Positions 63,601 through 64,000 of a stretch of DNA of 64,000 bases are shown here, piece after piece. The notes under the pieces were generated by a model. The model was given only the letters and a program-made list of their open reading frames with translations. It did no database searches and was not told where the DNA came from. The stretch's first letter is position 1. Every line of letters starts with the position of its first letter. This DNA is from Sipunculus nudus. Its lineage: Eukaryota > Annelida > Sipuncula > Golfingiida > Sipunculidae. Made by a program: the position numbers and the translations under genes. The stretch covers positions 3,410,001 through 3,474,000 of the forward strand of contig CM049310.1 of the NCBI GenBank assembly GCA_026874595.1, in the 5' to 3' direction.

Positions 63601-63661
63601 TTCAGTTCACTGCCCCTTACAGACGAGTGTACATCTGCCAACAAAAAATTACAACCAACAG
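23881..63661 (+). CDS. XRCC5: Ku80 (XRCC5), 5' twelve exons; gene continues past right edge
   Basis: Plus-strand gene for the large subunit of the Ku heterodimer, which binds broken DNA ends with Ku70 in the nucleus and recruits DNA-PKcs and ligase IV/XRCC4 for non-homologous end joining. Exons: 23881-23895, 30433-30546, 31480-31663, 43122-43170, 43753-43878, 54767-54919, 55710-55824, 56531-56663, 57062-57171, 58022-58084, 58699-58836, 63550-63661. All phases agree, giving 437 codons plus one base. Exons 2-5 form the N-terminal vWA-like alpha/beta domain (AIAIVIDVGPSMN; VCLVLFGTDNTAN; FLDAIVVAMDTL; LILFSDVGGEFGDDQ). An acidic linker follows (DLDEDEEPDG), then the DNA-encircling beta-barrel (AWKCHLEI, LNDEEETEI, FKVLGFTKS, AAAVALSAFINAL, MVAIVRRVY, FPHIK-like IPHIKATYE, EDVRQFTFSSL). 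Vertebrate Ku80 is about 730 residues, so roughly 60 percent is here; the barrel end, C-terminal arm and DNA-PKcs-binding tail lie outside the window. Introns 1, 3, 5 and 11 are filled with mobile DNA. Confidence 0.95.
24461..27057. mobile_element. Family A Helentron-like element, copy A1 (Ku80 intron 1)
   Basis: 5' end TTTTTAGCTCAGCTGACT, with a hairpin AGCTCAG...CTGAGCT, followed by a GTC/GTCC-rich stretch. The 3' end is CAGCTGAGCGCC, then the 12-bp palindrome GACCCATGGGTC, then CCTTGTT. The reverse complement of the 5' terminus (TCAGCTGAGC) therefore reappears just inside the 3' hairpin. The body holds two diverged repeats of about 0.75 kb and no gene. Confidence 0.7.
27590..28770 (-). pseudogene. 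Merlin-superfamily DDE transposase, frame-broken and internally deleted
   Basis: Minus-strand remains of a transposase of the IS1016/IS1595-like (ISXO2-type) family, called Merlin in eukaryotes. Order: N-terminal extension (28770-28426); CPVCKCSMKLV...YQWRC metal-binding region and SIRHGSWF (to about 28210); LTLEEIRDITYLW and EIDESKFAKRKYNRG with the first catalytic Asp (28224-27861); then in another frame CVFMWREKKHSGKDLFRQF, the family's C-terminal FMWR motif (about 27810-27700). A frameshift at a T-run near 28210 splits SIRHGSWF from SLLKLTLEEI. About 70 residues expected between VQDRSG and FMWR, including the remaining catalytic residues, are missing. It lies in Ku80 intron 1. Confidence 0.85.
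29253..29320 (+). repeat. tRNA-like pol III head (SINE head or tRNA pseudogene)
   Basis: TGGCACAGTTGG at 29259-29270 fits an A box (TGGCNNAGTNGG) and GGTTCGAGTCT at 29303-29313 fits a B box, at tRNA-like spacing. The acceptor stem does not pair (GCCTGCG against CATCATG), so it is not a working tRNA. Confidence 0.55.
29484..29514. repeat. Poly-C/poly-A tract
   Basis: About 22 C followed by 9 A. Other C-runs lie at about 34016-34035 and 52182-52196. Confidence 0.9.
29654..30105. mobile_element. Fold-back element with ~115-bp inverted arms and 9-bp target duplication
   Basis: The left arm (about 29654-29772) contains CTTTCATTTATCTAG, CTGTTAGACGATGCA and CTTGAGTGTGG. The right arm (about 29998-30105) contains the same words inverted (CTAGATAAATGAAG, TGCATCGTCTAACAG, CCACACTCAAG). 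Both ends are flanked by GTTTACAAC (29645-29653, 30106-30114). Long arms and a 9-bp duplication resemble Mutator-like elements. About 220 bp of unique sequence lie between the arms, without a gene. Confidence 0.8.
30433..30546 (+). CDS. XRCC5: Ku80 exon 2
   Basis: Acceptor TACCTGCAG|GAAGCC, donor AGGAAG|GTAAGT; 38 codons. Encodes the first strand of the vWA-like domain (AIAIVIDVGPSMN) and helix LETALTAANRIL. Confidence 0.95.
31480..31663 (+). CDS. XRCC5: Ku80 exon 3
   Basis: Acceptor ACTTTCAG|CTGTTC, donor GCTGACT|GTATCC (phase 1). Encodes LFSESKDEVCLVLFGTDNT and YQNITVARELGMVDWDLL, both strongly Ku80-like. An earlier GT (after GGAAAT, 31650) would drop VSAD and was not chosen. Confidence 0.93.
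31796..32318. repeat. 42-bp minisatellite in Ku80 intron 3
   Basis: About 12 tandem units with core ATTACACTTCCTATACATGT followed by GTCAACAATCATTGACAATA, slightly diverged. The period is a multiple of three and few units contain stops, so open frames appear on both strands (14-residue repeats such as IIDNNITLPIHVST). Intronic, not a gene. Confidence 0.95.
32886..35959. mobile_element. Family B Helentron-like element, copy B1
   Basis: 5' TATGCCGCCGCAACAAAGTGG...; 3' GGGGGCATTCGTGTCGTTCTGACACATCTAG. GGGGGCAT is the reverse complement of the family's 5' start (ATGCCCCC in copy B2). The hairpin GTGTC-GTTCT-GACAC stands just before CTAG. The body is a series of units of about 180 bp (TTTTTTTCGCAATGCCTGCAG...CATGTACAGAC). 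It is interrupted by family A copy A3 and itself sits within A2. Confidence 0.72.
33152..35034. mobile_element. Family A Helentron-like element, copy A3 (innermost)
   Basis: 5' CTTTTTAGCTCAGCTGACT; 3' CAGCTGAGCACAGTGACCCATAGGTCCCTTGTT. Inserted in the T-run of a family B unit: GAACGGACTTTT before it and TTCGCAATGCC after it restore the usual B sequence. Confidence 0.72.
36881..37913. mobile_element. hAT-like non-autonomous element in A2, 8-bp target duplication
   Basis: Ends CAGACATGGG...CCCATGTCTG, flanked by GAGATCAC on both sides (36873-36880, 37914-37921). An 8-bp duplication and CAG termini are typical of hAT. Deleting the element and one duplication restores a normal family A unit. Subterminal regions at both ends are long trinucleotide tracts of the TTA/CTA type (36900-37040, 37790-37900). 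No transposase. Confidence 0.8.
38468..41110. mobile_element. Family G element: tandem units rich in AGGTCA half-sites
   Basis: It begins near CTTGTGTGTTTATTGATCACAAG, a hairpin (CTTGTG/CACAAG), followed by a CTGTCTGT-rich stretch. The body has tandem units of about 140-290 bp, most containing GGTCAAAGGTCAAGGTCACAG or a variant (about 38665, 40100, 40249, 40394, 40540, 40663, 40807, 40945). Interrupted by family F at 38708-39990. The 3' end is not clear; no terminal hairpin was found. Confidence 0.5.
38708..39990. mobile_element. Family F Helentron-like element
   Basis: 5' TATCGCCAGACATAGTCTGG (hairpin CCAGAC-ATA-GTCTGG). The 3' end has TCTGGCGATA, the exact reverse complement of the first ten bases, then hairpin TGGCAC-CTGCG-GTGCCA, AGAAATAT and CTAG before TTT. 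The body holds three units of about 330 bp, each with GGAAACAGGTGG(C/T)GCCACCTG (palindromes at 39028, 39351 and 39687). Inserted in family G. Confidence 0.78.
41125..42817. mobile_element. Family B Helentron-like element, copy B2
   Basis: 5' TATGCCCCCACCACAAAGTGG (hairpin GCCCC...CCAC-AAA-GTGG...GGGGC) with CCTTCC/GTCC repeats; 3' GGGGGCATTCGTCGTACCGACACATCTAG. Tandem units as in B1. Interrupted by family E at 41759-42433. Confidence 0.72.
41759..42433. mobile_element. Family E element nested in B2
   Basis: 5' TTTTTAGCCCTCAGCTCATAGG with hairpin AGCCC-TCAGC...GCTGA-TGGGCT and GTCC/GTCTGTC repeats; ends ATATTCTAG before TTTCGCAATG, which is family B sequence. The 3' hairpin is weak (AGC-TTTT-GCT) and no inverted copy of the 5' end was found, so it may be decayed. 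Confidence 0.5.
43122..43170 (+). CDS. XRCC5: Ku80 exon 4
   Basis: Acceptor GAGGAAG|TTTTGG, donor CACAAT|GTAAGT. The phase-1 end of exon 3 (T) plus TT makes Phe, giving FLDAIVVAMDTLVRGT, the expected Ku80 helix. The nearby AG two bases earlier would create a stop at the junction. Confidence 0.88.
43753..43878 (+). CDS. XRCC5: Ku80 exon 5
   Basis: Acceptor TTTTCTAG|GGGCAAG, donor GTGAT|GTAAGA. Encodes GKRGFVSKRLILFSDVGGEF and DDQLGDIIGGMKEAGIEFNV, the last strands of the vWA-like domain. Confidence 0.93.
45474..45739. mobile_element. Family C 3' fragment (C2)
   Basis: 5'-truncated. It contains GGTGGCGCCACCTAC and ends GCGGATACACATAGTCGCTTGTCGACTACCCATATTCTAG: hairpin TAGTCG-CTTGT-CGACTA, eight bases, CTAG. 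Directly followed by family D. Confidence 0.7.
45740..48905. mobile_element. Family D Helentron-like element, copy D1
   Basis: 5' TTTTTAGCGAACCTGTGAGC followed by GTCGT/GTGTC repeats; 3' CAGGTTCGC (inverted copy of GCGAACCTG), hairpin AGGCCT-GT-AGGCCT, TGTT. The body has several GGTGGYGCCACC palindromes and units with TTTGGCAGACTGC. Family C copy C1 is nested at 47806-48710. A second copy, D2, lies at 58976-62236. Confidence 0.72.
47806..48710. mobile_element. Family C Helentron-like element, copy C1 (full length, 905 bp)
   Basis: 5' TATCCGCCAAAACAGAGTTTTGTGGATA (hairpin); 3' GCAGATACACGTAGTCGCTTGTTGACAACCCATATTCTAG. The TATC start reappears inverted as GATACA before the 3' hairpin. The body is a dimeric tandem array: monomers of about 130 and 150 bp alternate, each ending in a GGTGGCGCCACC-type palindrome. 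Confidence 0.75.
49055..53036. mobile_element. Family A Helentron-like element, copy A5
   Basis: 5' TTTTTAGCTCAGCTGACT with the full hairpin and an extended (GTCC)n tract (49107-49162); 3' GTTCAGCTGAGCGCCGTGACCCATGGGTCCCTTGTT. The body holds diverged repeats of about 0.75 kb (CAGTTAGATGTCCCC...), a CT-microsatellite and a C-run. The longest apparently unbroken A copy here, about 4 kb. Confidence 0.65.
51547..51664. repeat. (CT)n / CTTT microsatellite
   Basis: About 115 bp of CT and CTTT repeats inside A5. Confidence 0.95.
53084..53680. mobile_element. Family C copy C3 (5' degenerate) inside A4
   Basis: Begins GTATACACAGAGTTTTGCG, a decayed C start; contains GGTGGCGCCACC at 53519; ends ATACACGTAGTCGCTTGTGGACTACCCGTATTCTTG. 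It splits family A sequence between GATCATTATT and TTTAAATTTGTG, which are adjacent in A1 (near 26430). Confidence 0.68.
54767..54919 (+). CDS. XRCC5: Ku80 exon 6
   Basis: Acceptor TTAACCAG|AGGTCC, donor TTCAG|GTCCGA. Encodes the acidic linker GPDLDEDEEPDGARPSTSNG and helix MLKHIIEQVEGASYSF. The linker is shorter than and unlike the glycine-rich vertebrate one. Confidence 0.9.
55040..55210 (+). repeat. Possible tRNA-derived SINE in intron 6
   Basis: CCTGGTGGTTGACATGTTGG and CATTTCAATCCC resemble degenerate pol III A and B boxes, followed by a CTTATGTGGCTGGATTCTC tail. Only a moderate match. Confidence 0.35.
55710..55824 (+). CDS. XRCC5: Ku80 exon 7
   Basis: Acceptor TTTATCAG|TGAGGCC, donor ATCAGG|GTAGGT. 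Encodes EALPALSYFQSRQTRPTAWK and CHLEISQGLKIPIAAYIR, the first strands of the beta-barrel. Confidence 0.94.
55958..56150 (+). repeat. tRNA-derived SINE in intron 7
   Basis: GTGTTGTAATGGTTTTGGG (A-box region) and GGTTCAAATCC at 56016-56026 (perfect B box), then a non-tRNA body (GACCAAGGTCTTTACCACAAGGGCC) similar in style to the SINE at 63011-63275. Confidence 0.65.
56531..56663 (+). CDS. XRCC5: Ku80 exon 8
   Basis: Acceptor TTCTACAG|GTGAAAG, donor GTGGAGG|GTATGA. Encodes VKEAKAKTFKTVYAKDSSED and TYHLNDEEETEIDQTETVE, the Ku80 LNDEEETEV-type stretch. Confidence 0.94.
57062..57171 (+). CDS. XRCC5: Ku80 exon 9
   Basis: Acceptor GGTTTTAG|GTCATC, donor GAAAAT|GTAAGT. Encodes HRYGNTLVPFSSDDKDAMKY and CFKVLGFTKSEN, closely Ku80-like. 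Confidence 0.95.
58022..58084 (+). CDS. XRCC5: Ku80 exon 10
   Basis: Acceptor TATTTCAG|GTCAAA, donor GATGAG|GTAAAA. 21 codons (VKLQNCLGDNAMTVVSEKGD), leading into the AAAVALS segment. Confidence 0.92.
58699..58836 (+). CDS. XRCC5: Ku80 exon 11
   Basis: Acceptor CATCTCCAG|GCAGCT, donor TACGAG|GTGAGT. Encodes AAAVALSAFINALYETNMVA then IVRRVYSGASGVKLGCLIPH, the most conserved part of the Ku barrel. Confidence 0.96.
58976..62236. mobile_element. Family D copy D2 (5'-truncated), Ku80 intron 11
   Basis: Aligns by eye with D1 from CTAGCATCACCAAAT (45857 in D1) to just before the nested family C element (about 47780 in D1, 61090 here). It ends with the D 3' terminus CAGGTTCGCATTAGGCCTGTAGGCCTTGTT. 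The 5' GCGAACCTG terminus is missing. The tail after the nested C element differs from D1. Confidence 0.68.
61101..62062. mobile_element. Family C copy C4 nested in D2
   Basis: Starts at AACAAAACAGAGTTTTGCGGATAC (the TATCCGC arm is lost); ends GCGGATACACATAGTCCCTTGTCATCTACCCATATTCTAG. Palindromes at about 61347, 61476, 61625, 61755 and 61901 alternate at about 130 and 147 bp. Confidence 0.7.
62287..62870. mobile_element. hAT-like 584-bp element, 8-bp target duplication
   Basis: Ends TAGTGGTGGG...CCCACCACTA, flanked on both sides by CAGATTGG (62279-62286, 62871-62878). TAGNG-type termini and an 8-bp duplication fit hAT. Subterminal CGATCATCGA/ATCGATCATCGATCGG palindromes lie at both ends. No transposase. 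Confidence 0.85.
63011..63275 (+). mobile_element. tRNA-derived SINE (V-SINE-like), full length with target duplication
   Basis: tRNA-like head with TGGTGTAATGG (A box) and GGTCGAATCC (B box), then a central part TGCGATGGACTAGCGTCCCA and a tail CCGGCCTGATACCTTTTACC. It is flanked by the 11-bp repeat GCAAAAACATA (63000-63010, 63276-63286), a classic L1-type target-site duplication. The central GGACTAGCGTCCCATCCAGG resembles the V-domain of V-SINEs, which have been described from bivalves; the match is from memory of the family. Confidence 0.8.
63550..63661 (+). CDS. XRCC5: Ku80 exon 12 (last exon in window)
   Basis: Acceptor TATTTCAG|TGCCTT, donor CCAACAG|GTATGG. Encodes CLFYTEIPFAEDVRQFTFSS and LPLTDECTSANKKLQPT. 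Phase 1, so the gene goes on to the right. Confidence 0.94.
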
Positions 63662-64000
63662 GTATGGTCCTTGAACAACTTTTTTTGCTGTATGTAGTAC
63701 TCATGTTTTAAATGTCTATATTAATTAGATAAAGTAGCAGAATCAAGCCTTTAATTCAGTAGTTTCCCATTTCCATCATTTATTGAACTTCATAATTTTG
63801 TGCATATTTATCAGTAATACAAGAATGAATGTGTATCATGTTTATTTTGTAAAAGAACTCTGGACTTGGTTGACACATAGTTTATCTGAGAACCCCTGTC
63901 CTCATTTTATTTTAGAATTAACTTTGGTACAGGCCATTAGATTATAAATATTTAGTTTACTGAAAAATGCAAGAACAGGAAAAATTGTTAATTAACTTAA

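Overview
This is animal genomic DNA: split genes with GT-AG introns, an APE-type LINE, tRNA-derived SINEs, DNA transposons and long AT-rich introns. The repeat families (short terminal hairpins, GTCC-rich 5' ends, ends in CTAG or CTTGTT) and the paired universal stress protein genes look lophotrochozoan, most likely a bivalve mollusc. That placement is inference; the species cannot be told.

Left part, minus strand (1-12 kb): a complete four-exon universal stress protein (USP) gene (11623-5503, 184 codons, all splice phases agree). Exon 1 of a second USP gene lies at 643-469, and the rest of that gene runs off the left edge. A 68-bp minisatellite abuts the acceptor of exon 3 of the complete gene, and a 2.5-kb element with inverted ends sits in its intron 1. 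From 12.76 to 18.25 kb lies a decayed non-LTR retrotransposon on the minus strand. A 92-bp hairpin insertion and a second LINE fossil follow.

Right part, plus strand (23.9 kb to the end): the 5' twelve exons (437 codons) of XRCC5/Ku80, the large subunit of the Ku DNA-end-binding heterodimer. Its 1.3 kb of coding sequence is spread over about 40 kb because the introns are full of mobile DNA: a Merlin pseudogene and a fold-back element in intron 1, a 42-bp minisatellite and several nested repeats in intron 3, more in intron 5, and more again in intron 11. The gene continues beyond the right edge.

The most striking content is a set of at least six unrelated repeat families (called A to G here) that share one plan. 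The 5' end carries a hairpin and GTCC-type repeats. The body is made of long tandem repeats without coding sequence. The reverse complement of the 5' terminus reappears just inside a 3' hairpin, and the element ends in CTAG or CTTGTT next to a T-run. This matches the layout known for Helentron/HINE (Helitron-2) elements. They are inserted into each other up to three deep, and several families share a 12-bp palindrome, GGTGGCGCCACC. No Rep/helicase gene is present, so all are non-autonomous here.
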